This document shows positions 1-6,053 of a stretch of 6,226 nucleotides of DNA, in pieces. The notes under the pieces are model-generated. The model was not told the origin of the DNA. It saw nothing but the letters and a program-made list of their open reading frames with translations, and did no database searches. Positions within the stretch are counted from its first letter, which is position 1. Each line of letters starts with the position of its first letter. The stretch is from Nitrospirota bacterium (GTDB taxonomy: Bacteria > Nitrospirota > Nitrospiria > Nitrospirales > Nitrospiraceae). Made by a program: the position numbers and the translations under genes. Where the stretch lies: positions 1-6,226 of the forward strand of contig JACRQB010000204.1 of assembly GCA_016222925.1 (NCBI GenBank), written 5' to 3'.

Positions 1-2284
1 CGGGCATCTGGAAGGGTACACGGCGACCGATATCGTCTCTCGATATAAACGGATGTGTGGGTTCAACGTCCTGCATCCGATGGGCTGGGATGCGTTTGGT
101 CTGCCGGCTGAACAGTACGCGGTGAAAACAGGGATTCATCCCGCGATCACCACGGCCCAAAACATCGCCACCTTTAAGCGCCAGATGAAGCGTGTGGGGC
201 TCTCATATGACTGGGAGCGAGAACTCAGCACCACCGACCCGCAGTACTATCGGTGGACGCAATGGATTTTTCTAAAGCTCTTTGAACGAGGATTGGCCTA
301 CGTGGCGGAAGTCCCTGTGAATTGGTGCCCGGCGCTCGGCACGGTGCTGGCCAATGAAGAGATCGTCGACGGCAAGAGTGAAGTCGGTGGTTTCGATGTC
401 GTCCGCAAGCCGATGCGTCAATGGGTGCTCAAGATTACGGCCTACGCCGATCGATTGCTTGAGGACTTGAAATTGGTCGACTGGCCTCCCAGTACGCTGG
501 AGATGCAAAAGAATTGGATTGGCCGTTCGATCGGCGCGGAGGTCGATTTTGTTCTGGCAGATCAGAACGGCGCGATTCGAGTGTTCACGACCAGACCGGA
601 CACGCTGTTCGGCGCGACCTATATGGTTTTGGCGCCTGAACATCCGCTGGTGGATGTGATCACGAGCATGGAACAGAAAGAGCCTGTTGTAGCCTATCGG
701 GAGGCGGCGGCGAAAAAGAGTGATCTGCAACGGCAAGAGCTCGAAAAAGAAAAGACCGGTGTCTTCACCGGCGGCTATGCGATCAATCCAGTGAACCAGG
801 AACGGTTGCCGATTTGGATCGCAGACTATGTACTGATGAGTTATGGAACAGGCGCCATCATGGCCGTGCCGGCGCATGACGAGCGTGACTGGGCGTTCGC
901 GCAACAATACGCGTTGTCGATTCGTGAGGTCATTTCCGGCGGGAATGTGCGGGAAGCGGCCTTCACCGATACGGATCGCGGGAAGGTCGTGAATTCGTCC
1001 ACGGGCGATGGCACGTTCTCACTCAATGGTCTCACGCCTTCCGAGGCGATTCCGAAGATCACCGATTGGTTGGCGAAGCAAGGGCAGGGCACGCGAGCGG
1101 TCAACTACAAACTCCGGGACTGGCTCTTTGCCCGCCAGCGCTATTGGGGGGAGCCGTTTCCAATTGTGTGGGCGGACGGAGAAGCGCGCCCGCTTCCGGA
1201 AGAGCAACTTCCCCTCGTGTTGCCGGAATCCAACAACTTTAAACCGTCCGGCACAGGAGAGAGTCCGTTGGCGAACTTGGACCAGTGGCTCGTCACCACC
1301 GATCCCACCACCAACAAACCGGCTCGGCGCGAGACCAACACCATGCCGCAGTGGGCCGGGTCTTGCTGGTACTATCTGCGATTCATCGATCCCAAGAATT
1401 CAACACAGCTCGTTGATCCGGAAAAAGAGCGCTATTGGATGCCCGTAGATCTGTACATCGGGGGCAGTGAACATGCCGTTCTGCATCTTCTGTATGCTCG
1501 GTTCTGGCATAAAGTTCTGTTCGATATCGGCGTCGTGAGCACTCCTGAACCGTTTCGCAAATTGGTACATCAGGGCATCGTCCTGGGAGAAGACAATCAG
1601 AAGATGTCGAAGTCGCGGGGAAACGTGGTGAACCCGGACGACATAATCGATCAGTTCGGCGCAGATGCCGTGCGGCTCTATGAAATGTTCATGGGACCGC
1701 TCGAAGCGATGAAACCCTGGAGTACCAGAGGTGTGGAAGGCGTGACCCGTTTCTTGGAACGAGTCTGGCGGCTGATGGTCGATGAACAAGGACGGCTCTC
1801 ACATGCCGTCGTCTCAGCCGAACCGAGCCTTGATCACCAGCGGTTGCTTCATCAAACCATCAAGAAGGTTACCGAGGACATCGAGGCCCTCCGGTTCAAC
1901 ACAGCGATCTCGCAGATGATGATTTTTACGAATGAGATGACGAAGGCGCAGCAACGGTCTCGATCGGTGATGGAGCCGTTCGTCTTGCTACTCTCGCCGT
2001 TCGCGCCGCATGTTGCCGAGGAACTCTGGGACTTGCTGGGGCACCAACCCAGTGTGTCGCGACAGCCTTGGCCGATCTTCGATCCAGCGATGACGCTGAG
2101 CGAGCGCATGATCATCCCCGTTCAGGTCAATGGTCGGCTTCGGGCGAAGATCGATGTTCCCATAGGCACGTCGCGTGATGAGATCGAACGACTGGCTCGC
2201 GCAGAGGCGGCGGAGTGGATCCAAGATAAAGAATCAAAAAAGGTGATCTACGTCGAAAAGAAGTTGCTTAACTTCGTTGTGTGA
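1..2284 (+). CDS. leuS: Leucyl-tRNA synthetase, 5' end cut by window edge
   Basis: Cytoplasmic class I aminoacyl-tRNA synthetase that attaches leucine to tRNA-Leu and edits mischarged products. The frame is open from base 2, and its first residues, GHLEGYTATDI, are the end of the HIGH-type ATP-binding motif. Probably only about 40-50 N-terminal residues are missing, and the ATG at 53 is internal. Further motifs are HPMGWDAFGLPAEQYA just after it, the CP1 editing domain (TTRPDT at 587-604; HDERD at 875-889), RDWLFARQRYWGEP near 1117, the leucine-specific GGSEHAVLHLLYARFWHK near 1460, and KMSKS at 1601-1615. An anticodon-binding helical region follows, then a C-terminal domain with VQVNGRLR, ending KKLLNFVV. 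The zinc-knuckle region keeps NWCP, but the later Cys pair seen in E. coli LeuS is replaced by KSEVGG, so zinc is probably not bound there. It is first in a tight cluster with lptE and holA. Identification is secure. Confidence 0.98.
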   Translation, partial: GHLEGYTATDIVSRYKRMCGFNVLHPMGWDAFGLPAEQYAVKTGIHPAITTAQNIATFKRQMKRVGLSYDWERELSTTDPQYYRWTQWIFLKLFERGLAYVAEVPVNWCPALGTVLANEEIVDGKSEVGGFDVVRKPMRQWVLKITAYADRLLEDLKLVDWPPSTLEMQKNWIGRSIGAEVDFVLADQNGAIRVFTTRPDTLFGATYMVLAPEHPLVDVITSMEQKEPVVAYREAAAKKSDLQRQELEKEKTGVFTGGYAINPVNQERLPIWIADYVLMSYGTGAIMAVPAHDERDWAFAQQYALSIREVISGGNVREAAFTDTDRGKVVNSSTGDGTFSLNGLTPSEAIPKITDWLAKQGQGTRAVNYKLRDWLFARQRYWGEPFPIVWADGEARPLPEEQLPLVLPESNNFKPSGTGESPLANLDQWLVTTDPTTNKPARRETNTMPQWAGSCWYYLRFIDPKNSTQLVDPEKERYWMPVDLYIGGSEHAVLHLLYARFWHKVLFDIGVVSTPEPFRKLVHQGIVLGEDNQKMSKSRGNVVNPDDIIDQFGADAVRLYEMFMGPLEAMKPWSTRGVEGVTRFLERVWRLMVDEQGRLSHAVVSAEPSLDHQRLLHQTIKKVTEDIEALRFNTAISQMMIFTNEMTKAQQRSRSVMEPFVLLLSPFAPHVAEELWDLLGHQPSVSRQPWPIFDPAMTLSERMIIPVQVNGRLRAKIDVPIGTSRDEIERLARAEAAEWIQDKESKKVIYVEKKLLNFVV

Positions 2285-2288
2285 GGAC

Positions 2289-2915
2289 ATGCTTGGTTCG
2301 CGCACTCGACACGCCGGACTCCGTACACCGCTCTCGGCCATCGGGTGCCTCACGGTGATGACTCTGTTGACCGCCTGTGGGTACCAGTTTCGAGTGGAGG
2401 GAGCTGGCCCAACTATCGGAGGAGCCTCTGCGACCGCTTCCCAAGAGCCTCCGCCGCGCCTCATCATCCGGACATTGCTCAACAACAGTTTTGAGCCGAA
2501 TGTGGAAATGCGATACACGAACTACCTCCGCGAGGAGTTTTCTGCCGGCAGCGGGGCGCAGGTCGTGTCTGATTCTGAAGCGGCGGATCTTGTGCTAACC
2601 GGGCAAATCCTTTCGGTGATGGTGCCGACGCTCAGTTTTTCGTCGACGGCAACGCTGGAAAGCAGAACCGAGGTGGTTGTCCTGGCTCGTGTTGAAGACG
2701 TCCGGTCAAGAAAAGTGGTCTGGAGCCAAGTCGTCAAAGGGGCGTCGGAGTTCTTCGTGACACCCGATCTCCAGTTTAATCGCGCGTTGCAGAATCGCGC
2801 GATTGAGCAGGCGGGCCGTCTTGTGGCGGCTGATCTGGCGGCGCGCTTTTTGTTACAGCTCGAGATGGGAGCGCTCACGAAGCAAGCGTCTGCGCCGGCT
2901 TCTGTGTCTCACTAA
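2289..2915 (+). CDS. lptE: LPS-assembly lipoprotein LptE
   Basis: Outer-membrane lipoprotein that plugs and assembles the LptD channel, which inserts lipopolysaccharide into the outer leaflet. From the ATG at 2289 the product is 208 residues. It has a basic n-region (R5, R7, R12), a hydrophobic stretch and a lipobox LTAC, giving a lipidated Cys30. The family-typical CGYQF follows directly. Later segments fit the LptE fold: a strand-like IIRTLLNN, then EMRYTNYLREEF, then ADLVLTGQI. A Gly/Ala/Ser-rich linker after the GYQF motif is slightly long. The start is uncertain. A TTG at 2277 in the same frame would overlap leuS by eight bases and add four residues. GAGGA at 2283-2287 sits too close to the ATG to be an ideal ribosome site, so translational coupling to leuS termination is likely. 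leuS-lptE-holA is also the E. coli order, which supports the name although LptE sequences diverge strongly. Confidence 0.88.
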   Translation: MLGSRTRHAGLRTPLSAIGCLTVMTLLTACGYQFRVEGAGPTIGGASATASQEPPPRLIIRTLLNNSFEPNVEMRYTNYLREEFSAGSGAQVVSDSEAADLVLTGQILSVMVPTLSFSSTATLESRTEVVVLARVEDVRSRKVVWSQVVKGASEFFVTPDLQFNRALQNRAIEQAGRLVAADLAARFLLQLEMGALTKQASAPASVSH

Positions 2916-2933
2916 GATCGAAGGTCTGGACCA

Positions 2934-4040
2934 ATGGCATCGACCATGAGCCCTGTGCAACTAGAGGCGGCGCTGAAACAGCAGGCGCCCGGGTCTCTGT
3001 ACCTCCTTGTGGGGGAAGAAGACCTTCTGCGGGATTCTGCGCTTGCTGCCATCAAGCGCGCGGCTCTTGGCAGCGAAGGAGATGAATTCAATTACGAACT
3101 GTTTTATGGAGATGACGCGAGCGGAACCGATATTCGGAGCAGCGTGGCGGTTGTGCCGGTCTTCGCGGAGCGTCGCGTCGTCGTGGTGAAGGCGGCGGAA
3201 AAACTGACCGCTCGAGAAAGCGAGCCGCTGCTCGACAGTGTGAACCATCCGGTGGACTCCACGACGCTGGTGTTCGTGAGCCCGAAGCTGGATGGTCGGT
3301 TGAAATTTTCACAAGCCCTTGCGCGCGCGGCATGCATGGTCGATTGCTCACCCCTCCGCGAGGCGCAGCTACCGTCTTGGATTGCCCGTGAAGCGGAGCG
3401 GGTCGGGCTTCGCTTAGAGGAAGCAGCGGCCTACGTACTGCAGGAGGCTTGCGGCGTATCACTCTATGGCTTGCGAAGAGAACTGGAGAAGCTGGCGTCC
3501 TATGTGCCTGCCGATCGGGCGGTGACCGCCGCCGATGTGCATTTGTTGCGTGGGATGGAGCCGGGAGCCTCTGTGTTCGACTTGACGTTGGCCATCGCAG
3601 AGGGTCGCCGAGGACAGGCGCTTTCCATTGTGGCGCGCAACCTTGAAGCAGGAGAGGCCCCGCTTCGGATCCTTGGATCGCTTGCGTGGCAGTATCGCCG
3701 TCTCTGGAAGGTCAAAGAGTTGCTGGCCAATGGCGGTCGTGAAAGTGAGGCGGCGAGGAGCTTGCGCATGGACCCGTTGAAGGTCCGCTCCTTCCTCGAT
3801 CGGTTTTCCGAGCGACATCTTGAAGCCGCGCTAGATCTTTTTCTGGAGACCGATGGGAGGCTGAAAGGGGGCAGCGGCAGCCGGCCACGAATGGTGCTGG
3901 AGCGTCTGCTGTTGAAACTGTGTGAAGATACCGCAAGCCCACACGGCGAAACGCCGAACCGTCCTCCAGCGTCACCGAAGCGGGTTCCTGGACGGGTGCT
4001 GTCGAACGTCCGGACGATTAAGAGCCGGACAGTCCGTTGA
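2934..4040 (+). CDS. holA: DNA polymerase III delta subunit (clamp loader)
   Basis: The delta subunit opens the beta sliding clamp within the clamp-loader complex at the replication fork. The protein has 368 residues. Residues 22-37 (LYLLVGEEDLLRDSAL) match the family N-terminus. A Rossmann-like domain follows, with RRVVVVKAAEKL (80-91) and TLVFVSPKLDGR (111-122). Next come a middle domain with LREAQLPSWI and LYGLRRELEKLASY, the segment SVFDLTLAIAEG (213-224), and a C-terminal helical collar with LRILGSLAWQYRRLWKVKEL and PRMVLERLLLKLC (318-330). The ATG at 2934 is preceded by GAAGG at 2920-2924 with nine bases between, a good ribosome site; an ATG at 2946 is less well placed. lptE ends 18 bases upstream. 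After residue 330, where the fold should end, a Pro-rich basic tail of 38 residues with eight Arg/Lys continues to the stop and runs antisense into the end of rpsT. The family is usually about 330-345 residues. Confidence 0.95.
   Translation: MASTMSPVQLEAALKQQAPGSLYLLVGEEDLLRDSALAAIKRAALGSEGDEFNYELFYGDDASGTDIRSSVAVVPVFAERRVVVVKAAEKLTARESEPLLDSVNHPVDSTTLVFVSPKLDGRLKFSQALARAACMVDCSPLREAQLPSWIAREAERVGLRLEEAAAYVLQEACGVSLYGLRRELEKLASYVPADRAVTAADVHLLRGMEPGASVFDLTLAIAEGRRGQALSIVARNLEAGEAPLRILGSLAWQYRRLWKVKELLANGGRESEAARSLRMDPLKVRSFLDRFSERHLEAALDLFLETDGRLKGGSGSRPRMVLERLLLKLCEDTASPHGETPNRPPASPKRVPGRVLSNVRTIKSRTVR
4007..4036. repeat. Cluster of short palindromes at the holA/rpsT junction
   Basis: CGTCCGGACG at 4007-4016 is a perfect 10-base palindrome and CGGACAGTCCG at 4026-4036 is an 11-base odd palindrome. 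GGACG at 3990-3994 can also pair with CGTCC at 4007-4011. They lie exactly where the converging holA and rpsT coding regions end. A role in stopping transcription from either side is possible, but no run of T follows on either strand, so this is not a standard intrinsic terminator. Confidence 0.35.
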
Positions 4041-4290
4041 CGTGCAACGCCAGGCGAGAAATTCGGCGGGATGCGGTATTGGGATGAAGCGCACCTTTCG
4101 AAACGGCTTTCCCGATTGCCGAGGTGGCTTCCAGCAAGGTGGTTTTGGCCTCGTCAGCCTTTTTCCCGGCTACAGCGGACTGAACCTTCTTGATGATCGT
4201 CTTCACCGCGTTCATCGTGGCCCGGTTCCGCTCATGCCGTCGCTCAGCCTGACGCGCCCGTCGAATCGTCGATTTATGAATCTGAGGCAT
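4018..4290 (-). CDS. rpsT: 30S ribosomal protein S20
   Basis: Primary 16S rRNA-binding protein of the small ribosomal subunit. The product is 90 residues, the normal length for S20, and very basic. It opens with HKSTIRRARQAERRHERNRA, the usual S20 start (HKSA-KR-RQ-E-R--RN), continues with a helical KTIIKKVQSAV, and ends with the diagnostic KGALHPNTASRRISRLA. The ATG at 4288-4290 is preceded on the - strand by AGGAG (4297-4301) six bases away, a strong ribosome site. A sigma70-like promoter lies just upstream. The gene stands alone and converges on holA, overlapping its end by 23 bases. No intrinsic terminator is visible after the stop, so transcripts probably continue antisense into holA. 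Confidence 0.97.
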   Translation of the reverse strand: MPQIHKSTIRRARQAERRHERNRATMNAVKTIIKKVQSAVAGKKADEAKTTLLEATSAIGKAVSKGALHPNTASRRISRLALHVNGLSGS

Positions 4291-4299
4291 CGATCACTC

Positions 4300-4327
4300 C
4301 TGTGAAAAAGAAAGTGACTAGTATCAT
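4300..4327 (+). promoter_or_regulatory. Weak candidate promoter for pyrF
   Basis: TATCAT at 4322-4327 matches the -10 consensus at five of six bases and would start transcription near 4334, about 42 bases before the pyrF ATG. Upstream, CTGTGA at 4300-4305 is only a poor -35 match (three of six) with a 16-base spacer. The -10 overlaps the rpsT -10 on the other strand, so the two polymerases would compete if both sites are used. Confidence 0.3.
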
Positions 4328-4334
4328 AGTATCT
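4319..4334. repeat. Tandem 8-base repeat in the rpsT/pyrF divergent spacer
   Basis: TAGTATCA is followed directly by TAGTATCT, two copies with seven of eight bases identical. The first copy contains the rpsT -10 element read on the - strand (AGTATC on +) and the best pyrF -10 candidate, TATCAT, on the + strand (4322-4327). It may be a chance result of A/T-rich promoter sequence, or an operator-like or spare -10 arrangement. Confidence 0.5.
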
Positions 4335-4347
4335 CGCTGGTCGTCAA
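4320..4347 (-). promoter_or_regulatory. Sigma70-like promoter for rpsT
   Basis: On the - strand, TTGACG (4342-4347; 5 of 6 to TTGACA) is followed after 16 bases by GATACT (4320-4325; 4 of 6 to TATAAT). Transcription would start near 4312, giving a short leader that contains the AGGAG ribosome site at 4297-4301. Position and quality fit a strongly expressed ribosomal protein gene. Assigned by eye from consensus; there is no experimental support. Confidence 0.6.
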
Positions 4348-4375
4348 GGATCGGCACTCAAGAAGGAGTACGAGT

Positions 4376-5089
4376 ATGGTGAAGACTGTGGCACGTGACC
4401 GACTCATTTTTGCATTGGATGTGCCCTCAGCGGCGGAAGCAGACCGGCTCTTAGACCGGCTGCAGGGGCATATTTCGTTCGTCAAGGTCGGCCTTGAGCT
4501 CTACACCGCAGCAGGCCCCGAGATGGTGAAGCGGATTGTGGAGCGGGGCATGCGGGTGTTTCTCGACCTCAAATTTCTCGATATCGAAGAGACAGTTCGC
4601 CGCGCGACAAGTCGGGTTGCGGACATGGGAGTGGAGTTTTTAACCATCCACGCGAATCGCAAGGCGCTCATGGCGGCCGTGCAAGGGCGGGAGGGTTCGG
4701 CACTGAAGCTGCTCGCCGTGACCGTGCTGACGAACTTCGACAGTCAGGACCTCCGGGAAATGGGGATACAGCGGACGGTCCAAGATCTAGTCACAGCCCG
4801 GGCAGCGCTCGCTTCAGAAGTCGGCTGCGACGGGGTGGTGGCCTCCGGTGAAGAAGCAGCGGCTATTCGACAGAAAGTCGGGCCAGACTTTGTGGTGGTC
4901 ACACCGGGAGTCCGGCCGACCGGCAAGGGAGTCGACGACCATGCACGGGCGACGACGCCTACGCAGACGATCGCGTCCGGCGCAGATTATCTTGTGATCG
5001 GCCGGCCTATTCGCGATGCGGAAGACCCGGCAGCAACTGTGGCGGCCATCACCGCGGAGATGCAAGCGGCCTTTGATGCACGAGGGTAG
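4376..5089 (+). CDS. pyrF: Orotidine 5'-phosphate decarboxylase
   Basis: Cytoplasmic enzyme for the last step of de novo UMP synthesis, decarboxylating OMP to UMP. The product is 237 residues, the normal length for the bacterial short form, with a TIM-barrel pattern throughout. Visible active-site elements are LIFALDVP with Asp15, VKVGLELY with Lys37, the catalytic D64-x-K66-x-x-D69-I-x-x-T73 array in FLDLKFLDIEET, TIHAN in place of the usual VHA segment, LTNFDSQDLREMGI, TPGVRP (176-181), and the phosphate-binding DYLVIGRPI (204-212). The common DLK-x-H-D-I-P-N-T wording is changed to L-D-I-E-E-T, but every catalytic charge is kept. AAGGAG at 4363-4368, seven bases before the ATG, fixes the start. 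It is divergent from rpsT, with no pyrimidine genes nearby in the window. Confidence 0.97.
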   Translation: MVKTVARDRLIFALDVPSAAEADRLLDRLQGHISFVKVGLELYTAAGPEMVKRIVERGMRVFLDLKFLDIEETVRRATSRVADMGVEFLTIHANRKALMAAVQGREGSALKLLAVTVLTNFDSQDLREMGIQRTVQDLVTARAALASEVGCDGVVASGEEAAAIRQKVGPDFVVVTPGVRPTGKGVDDHARATTPTQTIASGADYLVIGRPIRDAEDPAATVAAITAEMQAAFDARG

Positions 5090-5099
5090 GTATTATCGG

Positions 5100-5145
5100 T
5101 CAATCGTCGACAGTGGAGAAACATGGAACTCCAATCACCGATTGA
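5100..5145. repeat. Imperfect inverted repeat after pyrF
   Basis: TCAATCG (5100-5106) pairs with CGATTGA (5139-5145), and inside it TGGAG (5114-5118) pairs with CTCCA (5130-5134), giving a nested hairpin that begins 11 bases after the pyrF stop. It may stop or protect the pyrF transcript before the tRNA gene. No T run follows, so it is not a standard intrinsic terminator. Confidence 0.35.
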
Positions 5146-5184
5146 TGCATGATCCGTGGGGATTGGCGACCTGCCCCTAGCGGG

Positions 5185-5214
5185 TTGCGGCCACTCCAGC
5201 GTCTTTGCTAAGAT
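5185..5214 (+). promoter_or_regulatory. Candidate promoter for tRNA-His
   Basis: TTGCGG (5185-5190) is followed after 18 bases by TAAGAT (5209-5214; 4 of 6), preceded by TGC, which forms an extended -10. The start would be near 5221, leaving a leader of about 37 bases before the mature tRNA. The -35 is poor, so the extended -10 would have to carry recognition. Found by eye. Confidence 0.4.
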
Positions 5215-5257
5215 CACCCGTTGCCGCATCGGTTGCATCCTGCGCATTTCCCTTCAT

Positions 5258-5335
5258 GGTGGGTGTAGCTCAGTTGGTTAGAGCGCCGGATTGTGGATCC
5301 GGAGGTCGCGGGTTCGAAACCCGTCATCCACCCCA
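5258..5335 (+). tRNA. tRNA-His (anticodon GTG)
   Basis: A full cloverleaf can be drawn. The acceptor GTGGGTG (5259-5265) pairs with CATCCAC (5325-5331). The D arm is GCTC (5268-5271) / GAGC (5281-5284). The anticodon stem is CCGGA (5286-5290) / TCCGG (5298-5302), with loop TTGTGGA and anticodon GTG at 5293-5295. The T arm is GCGGG (5308-5312) / CCCGT (5320-5324) around TTCGAAA. The G at 5258 is the histidine-specific G-1 opposite discriminator C73 (5332), and CCA (5333-5335) is encoded. G-1 with C73 is the identity signal read by HisRS. It is probably transcribed alone or after pyrF. Confidence 0.97.
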
Positions 5336-5428
5336 TTTCTTCTCCTCGTTGCTGACGGTATGTCGGTAGAGGCTTAGGCTTGTGTTCATCAGAATTCGAT
5401 CATCACAGCTCTGAGCAACAGAGCAAGT

Positions 5429-5563
5429 CTACTGATAGATCTCACGTCGGTGCCCGATCCTCACCGCCTCCACGAGACGGATCGCATTATCGAGGCAATA
5501 AATAATACGATAGTCACCCTGACGAACGCGATTGACGACACGCTTGAGATCGCCAAAAGGCAC
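5429..5563 (-). pseudogene. RelE/ParE-type toxin, C-terminal remnant
   Basis: Reading the - strand from a GTG at 5563 to the TAG at 5429-5431 gives 44 residues. They contain RVRQGDYRIIYCLD and then VEAVRIGHRREIYQ at the end. This is the well-known C-terminal half of RelE/ParE-superfamily toxins (R-R-GDYR-IY, then a hydrophobic strand, then -H-R-E-Y). Such toxins usually have about 85-95 residues and act on ribosome-bound mRNA or on gyrase. The N-terminal half is absent: the same phase has a TAA at 5567-5569, only one codon before the GTG, and another at 5594-5596. It is therefore most likely a truncated, inactive gene. Translation as a mini-protein from the GTG cannot be excluded, since GAAGGAG lies at 5572-5578, about eight bases before the GTG. 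The assignment rests on motif memory. Confidence 0.7.
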
Positions 5564-5593
5564 TGCTTAATCTCCTTCTCGGCGGATCACTGG

Positions 5594-5896
5594 TTATAAG
5601 GCTCCATCACGCCTCAGCTCCTCGATAAGCTTCTCGAATGAGCGCGATGTGGTGTCAAGATTAGCGTAATCTCTACAGAGGGCGCAGACCGCGAGACGAT
5701 TGTCCGCGCACCTAATGGTCAGGTGTTCAGAAACAATGATAGTGATGGTGGCTATTTTAGATACCCCCTCGTCAAGATTGCGAATCCCTCTAATAGCGGC
5801 TGCAATCCCAGCTGTGCAAATGCGACGGTTCCATTCACCTGTCATGATGAGGGTGTGAAGAGTCAGAAGAACTCGGCAGTGGATACACAGCAACAA
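5594..5896 (-). CDS. Unrecognised small ORF, possible decayed antitoxin partner
   Basis: An open frame of 100 codons from an ATG at 5896; a second ATG at 5845 would give 83 residues. I do not recognise the family. The first half looks like non-coding sequence read by chance (several Cys, mixed composition). The second half looks more protein-like, with a strand-like TITIIVSEHLTI and a charged C-terminal helix, RSFEKLIEELRRDGAL. It lies just upstream of the RelE/ParE-like remnant in the same phase, the place where an antitoxin gene usually sits, which is the only reason to suggest that role. No convincing ribosome site was seen at either ATG. The opposite strand is also open over much of this stretch, so coding status is doubtful. 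Confidence 0.3.
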   Translation of the reverse strand: MLLCIHCRVLLTLHTLIMTGEWNRRICTAGIAAAIRGIRNLDEGVSKIATITIIVSEHLTIRCADNRLAVCALCRDYANLDTTSRSFEKLIEELRRDGAL

Positions 5897-5928
5897 GGAA
5901 CGGAAAGGGGATCAACTTCAGAATAGTG

Positions 5929-5976
5929 CCCGGGAGTGAAGATCCCAGCAGAGAGTTTTCATAGCTCCCTGCCGGG
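5929..5976. repeat. Imperfect GC-rich inverted repeat
   Basis: CCCGGGAG (5929-5936) pairs with CTCCCTGCCGGG (5965-5976) if a four-base bulge is allowed on the right arm, closing a loop of about 28 bases. It lies some 80 bases past the stop codon of the truncated - strand gene at the right edge. With no T run on either strand, its role is unknown. It could be a transcript-end structure or a remnant of a small repeat element. Confidence 0.35.
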
Positions 5977-6053
5977 ACTCTCCAGTCGTCTTTCCCTTGC
6001 GTATCGACCAGGCTGTTGAACTGTGAGGTAGTTGGGCTTCTCTTTGTGAGTGG

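Larger units (their letters stand above)
5336..6053. other. Gene-poor stretch behind tRNA-His
   Basis: About 700 bases with no intact recognisable gene, in contrast to the dense layout before it. It holds a toxin fragment and an unrecognised ORF on the - strand (described separately), a small perfect hairpin, GCTCTG (5408-5413) / CAGAGC (5419-5424), and an imperfect inverted repeat at 5929-5976. I see no integrase, no transposase and no repeat of the tRNA 3' end. Decay of an accessory insert is a reasonable reading, not a proven one. Confidence 0.6.

Noticed and set aside
3922..4305. 127-codon + strand ORF covering rpsT
   Set aside because: It lies opposite the clear S20 coding sequence and has no protein-like features of its own.
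5408..5424. Perfect 6-base hairpin as a terminator for the toxin remnant or the tRNA
   Set aside because: No T run follows on either strand, and it is 73 bases from the tRNA end. A short stem like this occurs by chance.
5640..5926. Open + strand frame antisense to the unrecognised small ORF, with a GTG at 5723
   Set aside because: It is the complementary phase of the - strand frame, has no ribosome site, and its product is rich in Asn, Ser, Gln and Gly with no recognisable motif.
5835..6053. Continuation of the - strand frame beyond the TAG at 6054 for about 72 codons to TGA at 5835-5837
   Set aside because: Product is Ser/Pro-rich with no familiar motif. Readthrough or a longer ancestral gene is possible but unsupported.
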